The position numbers were made by a program, and so were the translations under genes. From positions 1 through 22,306 of the forward strand of contig NZ_JARVGN010000002.1 of the NCBI RefSeq assembly GCF_029762515.1: a DNA stretch of 22,306 nt. Reading direction: 5' to 3'. This DNA comes from Methanocalculus sp. (GTDB taxonomy: Archaea > Halobacteriota > Methanomicrobia > Methanomicrobiales > Methanocorpusculaceae). The notes below the pieces were generated by a model that made no database searches, was not told the origin of the DNA, and saw only the letters and a list, made by a program, of their open reading frames with translations. This document shows, in pieces, positions 6,840 through 14,118 of the stretch; within the stretch, counting starts at the first letter, position 1, and every line of letters begins with the position of its first letter.

Positions 6840-8329
6840 GTGAGGCAGGTATCCCTGGCCCGGCGGAGTGTAAGGATGAATGCCGATCCCTCCTCCTGCC
6901 TTCCGGCAATCCTGTCAGTTACCCGGATAGATCCACCGTACCGCTCAGCCAGTGTCATGCAGATATAGAGCCCTATTCCAAGCCCTTTCTTCTTTGATCC
7001 GATCCTCAGGTTCCTGGTAAAGAGCTGTTCCTTATCTGCATCTGAAATCCCAGGTCCGTTGTCCTCAATGGTGACAATCACCTCATCCTCTTCTTCCCGG
7101 ACAGAAACCCCGATCATTGAGCCTGATCCTCCGTATTTCATCGCATTACTGAAGAGATTAAAGAAGATCCCGGAGAGGAGCTCATCTGCATAGACAACTG
7201 CACCCGATGGTGTAAACCGGATATCAACCCCTGCCGGCATCGCCCTTTGAATAACAGGATCGAGTGGGATCGGCTTCTGGCTTTCCTCTCCACCCTCGCG
7301 GATCGATCGGATCATCATGACATTACGATGGATCTCCGCTGCGGTGTCGAGTGCGGATCTGATGATACCTGTATATCTCTCCCTCTCCTTGTCATCCGCA
7401 TCATTCAGGAGCTCAAGGCCTCCGCCGATGATCATATGGGCATTATTGACATCATGGACCAGAATATCAAGGAAGAGATGTGCCAGATCATTTGCCGTCT
7501 TCAGTTCATCCCGCATCATGCCTGATCGTATGGCACCGCCTATCTCTCTCCCGATACTCATCAGGAGAGACTGTTCATCAGTATCAAAACCCTCCCTTCC
7601 CTGGGAGATGAGGTTGATTGAACCGTGAACCGTCTCGTCAGAGATGAGCGGGATGATCCCAACAGCAGTCGGAAAGTTCGGATTAGTGACCTCCCTGATA
7701 CCGATGATGCCCGATACCCGATCGTCATGGATCTCGCAGAAGATGGGCTCTCCCCTTTTATATACCGAAATATACGGTTCTTTTGTTGTGGGAAGGCAGA
7801 TATGCACTCTACTTGCCGGGCGGCCGGGCAGACTCCCCCTGCTGACTGCAAGATGCGCTTCGCTTGTATCCGGGCGGTTTGTATAGATGGCAATGAGTGT
7901 ATTCTCAAAGAGGGCATGAAGTTCGTCCGCTGCAACAGCGAGCGCATCCTCAATCTTCTCTTCGGTATGCATCGCGAGGATCACGGTGTTGGTCATCTGG
8001 AGGAGGCGGTACTGGGAAGCAACTTTTCGTTGTGCATCAATAAGGGGGGTGATATCTGTAATATTTGCCATGATCCGATTTCGTTCCCCGATCCTGATCG
8101 GTGTTAAGATCACCTCTGTCTTCCTCTCGATCCCTCCGGCAGCCGTATGTATCCACCCAAATTTTATGGGTCCCCGTTCCAGCTGGGCAAGCAGGATCGC
8201 CATCCGTGCAACAGAGGACTCTTCACCCGGTTGCATGGCAGGGGAGAGATCCGCTGGTGTTCTCCCGATCAGATTATCCGGGGCTATCCCGAAGAATTCC
8301 CCGGAGGCAGCATTTGCCCTTATAATCAC
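6836..8329 (-). CDS. PAS-GAF sensor histidine kinase, 5' end unclear
   Basis: From GTG 8329 the protein is 497 aa, with no membrane segment. It has most of a PAS domain (1-100; ends IMANITDIT), a GAF-like domain (about 110-270), a dimerisation/phosphoacceptor helix with LVHDVNN (His 292), and an HATPase domain with N box NLFSNAMKYG (391-400), G1 box DNGPGI (423-428) and G2 box KGLGIGL (448-454). It is a cytoplasmic two-component kinase without a receiver; no response regulator is nearby. GTG 8329 cuts the PAS domain short: the same frame remains open to 8530 and reads as the missing start of the PAS domain, yet contains no ATG, GTG or TTG. The true 5' end is therefore uncertain. The stop overlaps the next gene by 4 nt. 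Confidence 0.82.
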   Translation of the reverse strand: MIIRANAASGEFFGIAPDNLIGRTPADLSPAMQPGEESSVARMAILLAQLERGPIKFGWIHTAAGGIERKTEVILTPIRIGERNRIMANITDITPLIDAQRKVASQYRLLQMTNTVILAMHTEEKIEDALAVAADELHALFENTLIAIYTNRPDTSEAHLAVSRGSLPGRPASRVHICLPTTKEPYISVYKRGEPIFCEIHDDRVSGIIGIREVTNPNFPTAVGIIPLISDETVHGSINLISQGREGFDTDEQSLLMSIGREIGGAIRSGMMRDELKTANDLAHLFLDILVHDVNNAHMIIGGGLELLNDADDKERERYTGIIRSALDTAAEIHRNVMMIRSIREGGEESQKPIPLDPVIQRAMPAGVDIRFTPSGAVVYADELLSGIFFNLFSNAMKYGGSGSMIGVSVREEEDEVIVTIEDNGPGISDADKEQLFTRNLRIGSKKKGLGIGLYICMTLAERYGGSIRVTDRIAGRQEEGSAFILTLRRARDTCLT

Positions 8330-8530
8330 CTCATCTTCCAGAATGAGGATACATTGCGGGGAGGATTCAAAGCACTCGTCGAGAAACAGATACTCCTGAT
8401 CCCTGAATGAGGCATCCGCTTGAGAGCCACATTTTGGGCCTGCCTCATGGTACGCCGGATCAATCCTCTCTTTGTTAATAATGATTGAACTTCGTTCTTC
8501 TGGAGTAAAAACATTCTGGAGGCTCTCATC
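8330..8530 (-). other. Open in-frame 5' extension of the kinase gene without a usable start codon
   Basis: Translating the kinase frame upstream of GTG 8329 gives 67 sense codons back to a TGA at 8531-8533. The part next to the kinase reads LFLDECFESSPQCILILEDE, which is how PAS domains of this type normally start (FESSP...ILILED). None of the 67 codons is ATG, GTG or TTG. A different frame has ATG 8529 and ATG 8514 and runs open to 8326, so one single-base shift in this stretch would supply a start. Options are a sequencing error, a decayed start, or a rare start codon. Confidence 0.6.
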
Positions 8531-8621
8531 TCATTCTTCCCGGAAATACCCCCCGGATACAGCAGATGATGACAGGTGTAGAGGATACGGAGTAAAATAC
8601 GGGAGATGATTTCACTCTCTT

Positions 8622-10028
8622 TTATGTCTTCATAAGAAAAGTGTCGGTTGGGAAGGTCTCCGAAATCTTCTCCTCGGTGATGTCTGTTATAATAGAGAGT
8701 ATATATCGCATCTGCCCTTTGCTCGAGAAGATGGGTATCTTCTTTGTCCTGAGCATCCTCTGGTCTGATTCCCCGCCCCGTGAGAAGGTCTGGATCGCAA
8801 GAATGCTTTCCTGAAGTCTCTCAACCTCTGCGGTTGACCGTGCCCAGAAGGCAGCATACTCTTCAGGGAAGATCCGATCAGGCTTCTGCCCGACGAGAAA
8901 TTCACGTGGAAATCCGATAAACTCTTCTGCCGCATGATTAAAGAAAACAAGGGTATTATCGTCCATCTCTTCAACTGCGACCATATCGGGGATATTCTCA
9001 ACAATAGAGGTGAGAAACTCCTTCCACTGGCGGACTTGCTTGACAGCACGGTTTCTCTCGGTGACATTCCTGAATGAACCCCGGTATCCGAGGAGTACCG
9101 GACGATTCTCTGCATCATTGATGATGATCGGGTTTCCCGAGAGCTCGATTGCGATCGACTGGTTATCCGGCTTCATAAAGTTGCATTCAACAAGCGGCCA
9201 TGCAGTCCGGGCAGATATGGATGGTTGTATCGTTCGGAGAAACCGCTTCTTCTCATCATCTTTCATAAAGTCCGTAAAACGGCAGCCTATCATCTCATCG
9301 GGGGAGAGGCCGCAGACCGTCTCTGCACGTGGGCTGATGTAGGTGATCGCCCCTTTCTCGTCGGCTGCCCAGATCACGTCACTGATATCGGAGACGAGTG
9401 TCCGAAACATCTCTTCACTCTGCCGCAGTTTCTCTTCTGCCCTGACCTGGTCGGTGATCTCTTCAAGGATGATCGTAATGCCGGGCCCCCCGTTATCAAA
9501 GACGGTCTGGATGATCTTCTGGCGGAAGAAATGCTCATCACCTCCTCTCATCAGCCGGATCACCTCACCTGATCCGATCTTTCTCCCGGGATCATTGATC
9601 TGGGCCATAAGGGCAGGGTGGGAGAAGATGGCAAGCCTGGTCTCTTCCAGGAGAAATCCGATTGTCTCCTCACGGGTGGTTCTGCAGAAGGAGAGGATCT
9701 GATCGTTAGCCTGGATGATCTGCCCTTCAGCATTCAGTATCATCACAAGGTCCGAGGAGCTGTTGAGCATCGCGTGTATCGGCACCCGCTGGGAGAGGAA
9801 GTAGACTTTTGCCTTCCCAAATGTCCGTTTATCAACCTGCCCTGCAACAAGGAGCATATCGAGGTACCGTGCAGCAGTATTGCGGTTGATGCCAAGGGAT
9901 GAGGCGATCTCGCCGACGGACATTCCGCGCGGATTGCTCCTGAGGAGTTCGGTGATCCGGCTCATTTCGGCGGGGTACGATTGCATCATAGTAGGTATAG
10001 CCTGATCGGGATAAATGTATTTCGACAT
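8622..10028 (-). CDS. HTH-PAS sensor-regulator (winged helix plus three PAS domains, no kinase)
   Basis: The 468-aa protein starts with a DNA-binding winged helix (about residues 20-80; SVGEIASSLGINRNTAARYLDMLLVAG contains the recognition helix). Three PAS domains follow: about 85-197 (ends EEITDQVRAEE), 202-328 (ends FRNVTERNRA) and 335-455 (ends SIITDITEEK). It stops 14 residues after the last one, with no histidine kinase or other output domain, so the HTH is the only evident output. It is soluble. This looks like a one-component regulator, a type frequent in Methanomicrobiales; its signal is unknown. ATG 10028 has a TATA box about 48 nt before it and a palindrome near the expected transcription start, so autoregulation is plausible. 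It is 88 nt ahead of the open kinase frame on the same strand. Confidence 0.88.
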   Translation of the reverse strand: MSKYIYPDQAIPTMMQSYPAEMSRITELLRSNPRGMSVGEIASSLGINRNTAARYLDMLLVAGQVDKRTFGKAKVYFLSQRVPIHAMLNSSSDLVMILNAEGQIIQANDQILSFCRTTREETIGFLLEETRLAIFSHPALMAQINDPGRKIGSGEVIRLMRGGDEHFFRQKIIQTVFDNGGPGITIILEEITDQVRAEEKLRQSEEMFRTLVSDISDVIWAADEKGAITYISPRAETVCGLSPDEMIGCRFTDFMKDDEKKRFLRTIQPSISARTAWPLVECNFMKPDNQSIAIELSGNPIIINDAENRPVLLGYRGSFRNVTERNRAVKQVRQWKEFLTSIVENIPDMVAVEEMDDNTLVFFNHAAEEFIGFPREFLVGQKPDRIFPEEYAAFWARSTAEVERLQESILAIQTFSRGGESDQRMLRTKKIPIFSSKGQMRYILSIITDITEEKISETFPTDTFLMKT

Positions 10029-10050
10029 TGCCGTGCATCAAAATTAGCAT

Positions 10051-10065
10051 CAATGCCGAGCATTG
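10051..10065. promoter_or_regulatory. 15-bp palindrome at HTH-PAS promoter, possible operator
   Basis: CAATGC-CGA-GCATTG is a perfect 6-bp inverted repeat with a 3-nt spacer. It lies between the TATA box (10073-10080) and the HTH-PAS start (10028), where the transcription start is expected. A dimeric winged-helix protein bound there would block transcription. Only the symmetry is observed; the binding is inferred. Confidence 0.4.
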
Positions 10066-10072
10066 AGGGAAA

Positions 10073-10080
10073 CATTTATA
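10073..10080 (-). promoter_or_regulatory. TATA box of HTH-PAS gene
   Basis: On the minus strand TATAAATG lies about 48 nt before ATG 10028. The same tract reads TTTATATT on the plus strand and may also promote rightward transcription. Confidence 0.5.
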
Positions 10081-10239
10081 TTCTAGAATGGCATTTGTAG
10101 TAATGGACAACCGTGAATCCCATGGATTCCGGTATCGCCCATCCATCCAGATGAAGGCGTGCGTCCTGCCCCGGGTGCAGCCGACCTCAAGAATTCAAAG
10201 GTTCAGACATTCATTCCATAGTGTCCGGCTACACACCTC

Positions 10240-10270
10240 TCAATCGATCACGATAGCGTCAATCGATCAC
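10240..10270. repeat. 12-bp direct repeat TCAATCGATCAC, two copies
   Basis: Identical copies at 10240-10251 and 10259-10270 have starts 19 bp apart, within the loop of a 10-bp inverted repeat (10222-10231 / 10271-10280). Each copy contains the self-complementary ATCGAT. The arrangement fits a protein-binding site pair or a structured RNA. Confidence 0.6.
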
Positions 10271-10363
10271 TACCCGGACAGTCAGATGGTTGCACCGGGG
10301 CACGCCACCTTCAACACCAGTCACTATATCCTGTGCCGTGCGGGCATGTACATACCCCTCCTC

Positions 10364-10379
10364 CTTTTAATTTTTTCTT
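10364..10379 (+). terminator. T-rich tract, possible terminator of rightward transcription
   Basis: CTTTTAATTTTTTCTT-type tract on the plus strand. No plus-strand gene ends here, so if it works as a terminator it implies a transcript from the intergenic region. Confidence 0.3.
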
Positions 10380-10435
10380 ACAAAATGAGCGATATGCTGG
10401 AGATTCAGGCTCTTTCAGGAATCAATGGGAATGCC

Positions 10436-10449
10436 TGAAAAAAGGCGTG
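10436..10449 (-). terminator. Poly-T terminator after cofH
   Basis: Six T on the minus strand (A-run 10438-10443) lie about 20 nt after the cofH stop. The run is flanked by GCCT/AGGC, which can pair as a short stem. Confidence 0.45.
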
Positions 10450-10463
10450 GGGATAGAAAATTT

Positions 10464-11549
10464 TCATAGGATTTTGTATTTTGTCGTCCTCTGGAGGAGA
10501 AGCCGTCCGATATCTGTTGAGATCCTCTCCATCGTCTTTGGATCAAGGTATCCTGCCTCTGATCCGCCCGCTTCAACCGAGACATCATCTGAGAACATCG
10601 TCCCGCCGAGATCGTCTCCACCTGATGCGAGAGCGATCTGTGTGAGCTTGATCCCGAATTTCCCCCAGGGAACCTGGATATGATCGAAGTTATCAAGGAA
10701 GAGCCGTGAAACGGCGATCATCAGGAGATCTTCCCTCCCGGTTGCGCCTGCGGGTGCGAGCCCCTTTTCATAGAGGGGGGTGTTCTGGTGAAGATACGAC
10801 AGGGGCACAAGCTCGGTGAAACCCCCGGTCTCGTCCTGAATATCCCTGAGTATGCCGAGGTGTGTCATCCGATCTCCGGGTGATTCGGCAGATCCGTACA
10901 TGATCGTTGATGTGCTTCTGATCCCGATGCCATGCGCCTCTTTGATGATCCCAATCCATGTTTCCGTATCCACTTTTGCCGGGCAGATCACCTTCCGGAC
11001 ATCATCGACCAGGATCTCAGCAGCAGTCCCCTGAAGGGTACCAAGTCCTGCATCCTTCAGCCGCTCGAGTGCCTCGCGGGTAGAAATTCCGCTTTTGTGA
11101 GCGATATAGGTGACCTCATCAGGGCTGGCTGTATGAATATCAATACCTGGAGCCTCATCGTGGACAGTTCTGATAATCTCTGCATAACTCTCCATCGTGT
11201 AATCCGGGTGAACCCCGGAGAGGAGGCATATCTCGGTGATATCCCGTGAGAGGGCGAGTTTCACCTTCTGGCGGATGCGATCCGGGTCATCAAAGAAGGC
11301 ATCCGGATCGCTTTTTTTCCGCCCGAATGCACAGAATCCACAGAGGTTTTTGCAGATATTGGTGATGTGGATATTCTGGTTCCTGACATAGGTGACGGCA
11401 TCGCCGACCTTCTCCTCCCTGAGTTCATCTGCGGCGCAGCAGATGGAGAAGATATCTCTTCCTGTTGCATTCAGCAGATGGAGCCCTTCGTCATGGGTGA
11501 GGCGGTGGCCGCCGAGGCAGTCTTCAATCAGTTGCTTCGTCTGAATCAT
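10464..11549 (-). CDS. cofH: CofH, 4-hydroxyphenyl transferase of F420 (FO) synthesis
   Basis: The 361-aa radical SAM protein has the cluster motif CKNLCGFC (Cys 66, 70, 73) after VRNQNIHITNI. Near the C-terminus is GGDDLGGTMFSDDVS, the signature shared by CofH and the menaquinone enzymes MqnC/MqnE and different from CofG. CofH joins the 4-hydroxyphenyl part of tyrosine to 5-amino-6-ribitylaminouracil; with CofG it makes FO, the chromophore of coenzyme F420, needed for methanogenesis. No cofG is in the window. The gene is 11 nt downstream of the signal peptidase gene and probably cotranscribed. The substrate aminouracil is also the precursor for the ribC/ribH pathway encoded at the window's right end. 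Confidence 0.9.
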   Translation of the reverse strand: MIQTKQLIEDCLGGHRLTHDEGLHLLNATGRDIFSICCAADELREEKVGDAVTYVRNQNIHITNICKNLCGFCAFGRKKSDPDAFFDDPDRIRQKVKLALSRDITEICLLSGVHPDYTMESYAEIIRTVHDEAPGIDIHTASPDEVTYIAHKSGISTREALERLKDAGLGTLQGTAAEILVDDVRKVICPAKVDTETWIGIIKEAHGIGIRSTSTIMYGSAESPGDRMTHLGILRDIQDETGGFTELVPLSYLHQNTPLYEKGLAPAGATGREDLLMIAVSRLFLDNFDHIQVPWGKFGIKLTQIALASGGDDLGGTMFSDDVSVEAGGSEAGYLDPKTMERISTDIGRLLLQRTTKYKIL

Positions 11550-11560
11550 GGTTTTGCCCT

Positions 11561-12226
11561 TTAGTTCTTCTCTCTCCGCCTTGAGGCGATCAATTCCTGG
11601 ATAATAATAATGGCGATAATAAGGATTGCAAATTCAACAATATGGAGTGGGAGATAGCCAACCAGCGGAATGGCAAAGAGGGCCTTGCCGATGATCCACT
11701 CATCCTGAACCGGTTCGATTCTGCCGATACCGGGATGTGTTGTAACCTGATCGATCACCGGGTTGTTGTCACCTTTTGTGATGATGCCGCCATGCGGATT
11801 CTGAAATGCAAGTTCATTTTCTGCGACCTCTGCATCGATCCTGACCAGAGCACGGTGGATGATCGGGTGGATACTGTCATCGCCATTTGGCCTGAAGATG
11901 ATCACATCGCCCGGATGCCCAAATGAGCGATGCCCGGATGCCACGCCCTCTTCTGAAGTGATCAGAGCTCCAAACCGGTCTGGTGCAGCAACGAAGACGA
12001 GATCGCCGATCTGCATCTCGGGGAGCATACTCCCGGATTCTACAGCCACAACCGCAGGCCACGTTCCGGATGCCAGAAAGAGGATGAGTGCCACACCTCC
12101 GACAACACATGCAACCCAGAGGAGATCACGGGCAAGTGAAACCGCCGGATGATCGCTCTCTCTGAACCGGCTGATGAGGGACTTCTCCTCGGGCTCTTGT
12201 CTTTGGGCCCTCTTCGATAGAGTCAT
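11561..12226 (-). CDS. Signal peptidase I (archaeal Ser/His type)
   Basis: The 221-aa protein has a short basic N-terminus, a membrane segment (about residues 35-55), the catalytic ESGSMLPEMQIGD box (Ser 66) and SFGHPGDVIIF. Next come IIHRAL (His 124, in place of the bacterial Lys) and TKGDNNPVID, the archaeal acidic box, with a second membrane segment near the C-terminus (about 195-213) and a basic tail. It removes signal peptides from exported proteins at the outer face of the membrane; the two PEGA proteins in this window are the type of substrate it would process. It precedes cofH on the same strand. It is divergent from purA across 130 nt in which I see no clear minus-strand TATA box. 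Confidence 0.9.
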   Translation of the reverse strand: MTLSKRAQRQEPEEKSLISRFRESDHPAVSLARDLLWVACVVGGVALILFLASGTWPAVVAVESGSMLPEMQIGDLVFVAAPDRFGALITSEEGVASGHRSFGHPGDVIIFRPNGDDSIHPIIHRALVRIDAEVAENELAFQNPHGGIITKGDNNPVIDQVTTHPGIGRIEPVQDEWIIGKALFAIPLVGYLPLHIVEFAILIIAIIIIQELIASRRREKN

Positions 12227-12316
12227 CTGTGTTTACTGTATGTTACGGCTCGTTCTTGATGCTTTCTCATTGGATGAGAAGAACCACTATTTCGATTATT
12301 TTCTATGAGGGGAACT

Positions 12317-12324
12317 ATTTTATC
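12317..12324 (+). promoter_or_regulatory. Possible TATA box of purA
   Basis: ATTTTATC lies about 35 nt before the purA ATG. This predicts a very short leader, which fits the lack of a ribosome binding site before ATG 12357. Weak, sequence-only call. Confidence 0.3.
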
Positions 12325-12356
12325 AGCTTCCTCAACAGACATGTACTGATACGTCT

Positions 12357-13367
12357 ATGCCCTGTACAATTATTGTTGGTGGCTTTTTTGGCGATGAAGG
12401 GAAAGGCAAGATCGTTGCCCACATCGCCCATCAGGATCACCCGACTATCATCTCCCGTGGTGGTGTCGGACCAAATGCCGGCCACACCGTTTTAGTGGGA
12501 GAGAAGGAATATGGTGTCCGGATGGTTCCATCCGGCTTTGTCTATGAAAAAGCCGATCTCTGTATCGGGTCTGGTGTCCTTGTTGATCCCAGAGTCTTTC
12601 TCCGTGAGGTGGATCTGGTCGGGGCATCCGGCAGGATCTATATCGATGGACGCTGCGGGGTCATCGAAGAGGAGCATATTACCCGCGACAGGGAGAGCGA
12701 GCATCTCTCAAAGAAGATCGGGAGCACCGGATCCGGGTGTGGGCCGGCAAATTCCGACCGCGTGCTCAGGATTTCCCGGCAGGCAAAAGACCTCCCGGAA
12801 CTCGCTCCCTATATCGTCGATGTTGCAGAGAAGGTGAATGTCGCAATTAAGAACGGCGAAAACGTGATCCTCGAAGGTACCCAGGGTTTTGGGATCTCCC
12901 TCTACTTTGGAACCTACCCGTATGTCACAAGCAAGGATACCTCTGCATCCCAGATTGCAGCGGATTGCGGCGTCGGGCCGACACAGATTGATGATGTGAT
13001 CGTCGTCTTCAAGGCATTCCCGACACGGGTCGGCGAAGGACCCTTCTCAACCGAGATGAGCCTTGACAAATCCCATGAGATGGGTATTATTGAGTATGGG
13101 ACTGTCACCCACAGGGAGCGGCGGATCGGTAACTGGGATGGCCAGATGGCAAGGTATTCTGCCATGATCAATGGCTGCACCCAGGTTGCGATCACCGGTA
13201 TTGACAGGGTTGATCCTGCCTGTTATGGAGCGACCAGGTACGATCAGCTCACCGAGACCGCAAAGGTTTTCATCCGGCAGGTAGAGGAAGATGTTGGATG
13301 CCCTGTGACTATCATCTCAACCGGGCCTGAACTTTCACAAATTATAGATCTGAGGACGAAGCGATGA
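12357..13367 (+). CDS. purA: Adenylosuccinate synthetase
   Basis: The 336-aa enzyme is the short form usual in archaea (bacterial ones are about 430). It shows GDEGKGK (12-18, with catalytic Asp 13), GPNAGHT (His 43), GSTGSGCGPANSDR in the IMP site, EGTQGFGISL, FPTRVGEGPF and GIDRVD. It condenses IMP, aspartate and GTP to adenylosuccinate, the first step from IMP to AMP, in the cytoplasm. No ribosome binding site is seen. Its stop overlaps the Trm112-like start as ATGA, so it heads an operon with that gene and probably with the DUF7524-like gene and cbiB. purE lies 6.5 kb away on the other strand. Confidence 0.95.
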   Translation: MPCTIIVGGFFGDEGKGKIVAHIAHQDHPTIISRGGVGPNAGHTVLVGEKEYGVRMVPSGFVYEKADLCIGSGVLVDPRVFLREVDLVGASGRIYIDGRCGVIEEEHITRDRESEHLSKKIGSTGSGCGPANSDRVLRISRQAKDLPELAPYIVDVAEKVNVAIKNGENVILEGTQGFGISLYFGTYPYVTSKDTSASQIAADCGVGPTQIDDVIVVFKAFPTRVGEGPFSTEMSLDKSHEMGIIEYGTVTHRERRIGNWDGQMARYSAMINGCTQVAITGIDRVDPACYGATRYDQLTETAKVFIRQVEEDVGCPVTIISTGPELSQIIDLRTKR

Positions 13368-13549
13368 AACGATGGCTGATGGATATTCTCTGCTGCCCTG
13401 TATGCAAAGGCGATATTATCCTCACAGTGACCGAGGAGAATGAAGAAGAGATCCTCGAAGGAAGCCTCAGGTGTGATGCCTGCCACCTTGACTATCCGAT
13501 ACATGAGGGAATTCCAAACCTGCTCCCTCCTGAGTCGGCAACAGATTAG
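13364..13549 (+). CDS. Trm112-like small zinc protein
   Basis: The 61-aa protein matches the Trm112p/YcaR family: MKRWLMDILCCPVCKGDIIL at the start, SLRCDAC in the middle and YPIHEGIPNLLP at the end. Two Cys pairs (11/14 and 37/40) make a zinc knuckle. In eukaryotes and haloarchaea Trm112 activates several SAM-dependent methyltransferases acting on tRNA, rRNA and release factor. No methyltransferase is adjacent here, so its partners are elsewhere. It overlaps purA by 4 nt (ATGA) and lies 14 nt before the DUF7524-like gene. Confidence 0.88.
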   Translation: MKRWLMDILCCPVCKGDIILTVTEENEEEILEGSLRCDACHLDYPIHEGIPNLLPPESATD

Positions 13550-13563
13550 GAGTCTTTGATCGA

Positions 13564-14118
13564 ATGACTGTCGTTGATGTGCATCTGAACCGCCGGGGGG
13601 TTAATACCATCGAACTCTCCGCACGTGAGGCCCCGGTGGATGCAGGGAGCGACCTGTCCATTCGATTGAAAAACTATGGCTCTCCAACCCATGCCACAAT
13701 AAGGACACAGAACGGGCATGGCTTCACAGATTTTCTCCATGAAAATCTCTATGTGGATGGTGATATTGATTACAGTATACCGATACGGGATTCTTCGGGG
13801 GACGGGATATTTGATCTCGAATTCATCACCGGATATGGCGCCAGAACAACCCGGATGAAGGTTGTGGTGAGCAAGGCATGCCCGGTTTGTATTCCTGAAG
13901 ATGATGTGGAGGTGATGGAAGAGGAGCAGGTAAGAAGGAAGATGCCTCATATGCTTACCCTGATACCCTGTATCATTGCCTGCATCACCTACCTCGTCTG
14001 GCTCTCCTTCCGCGGTTCCACGCTTGCACCGGTTGATGCATTCGTCACCGTCTTTATCGTACTCCTTCTCCTGATTGGAGTCGTTACTGCATGCCGCTCT
14101 CCGGAACCATCCTGGTAG
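13564..14118 (+). CDS. DUF7524-like membrane protein of unknown function
   Basis: The 184-aa protein begins VVDVHLNRRGVNTIEL and has a beta-rich domain (1-105) without a signal peptide, a CPVC pair near 107-110, and an acidic segment (EDDVEVMEEEQ). Two membrane helices end it (about 129-148 and 155-178), separated by a very short loop. Both termini would be cytoplasmic. I recall this layout from archaeal DUF7524 proteins, but the family assignment is from memory. No enzyme motif is seen. Its 3' end overlaps cbiB by 28 nt, and it follows the Trm112-like gene by 14 nt, so it is translated from the same operon. Confidence 0.75.
   Translation: MTVVDVHLNRRGVNTIELSAREAPVDAGSDLSIRLKNYGSPTHATIRTQNGHGFTDFLHENLYVDGDIDYSIPIRDSSGDGIFDLEFITGYGARTTRMKVVVSKACPVCIPEDDVEVMEEEQVRRKMPHMLTLIPCIIACITYLVWLSFRGSTLAPVDAFVTVFIVLLLLIGVVTACRSPEPSW

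Larger units (their letters stand above)
10081..10380 (+). other. Palindrome-rich intergenic stretch, possible small RNA or short gene
   Basis: The gap between the cofH stop and the HTH-PAS start (10029-10463) has no recognisable gene. A plus-strand frame of 111 codons from ATG 10103 (ends 10438) has no known motif, its amino-acid mix is not typical, and it runs through a T-rich tract, so I do not call it a gene. The stretch holds a TATA-like TTTATATT (10075-10082), a palindrome GAATCC-CAT-GGATTC (10115-10129), and a long hairpin arm pair TGTCCGGCTA (10222-10231) and TACCCGGACA (10271-10280), 9 of 10 bases complementary. The loop of that hairpin holds TCAATCGATCAC twice (10240-10251, 10259-10270). 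A T-rich tract at 10364-10379 follows. Promoter, structure and T-run in this order could define a small plus-strand RNA. Confidence 0.35.

Noticed and set aside
8326..8529. 67-residue minus-strand frame starting ATG 8529
   Set aside because: It is not a separate gene: the alternative frame over the same bases encodes the PAS start. It matters only as a possible source of a start codon.
10103..10438. 111-residue plus-strand frame in the intergenic region
   Set aside because: It has no motif, unusual composition for a protein, and runs through a T-rich tract; I treat the region as non-coding.
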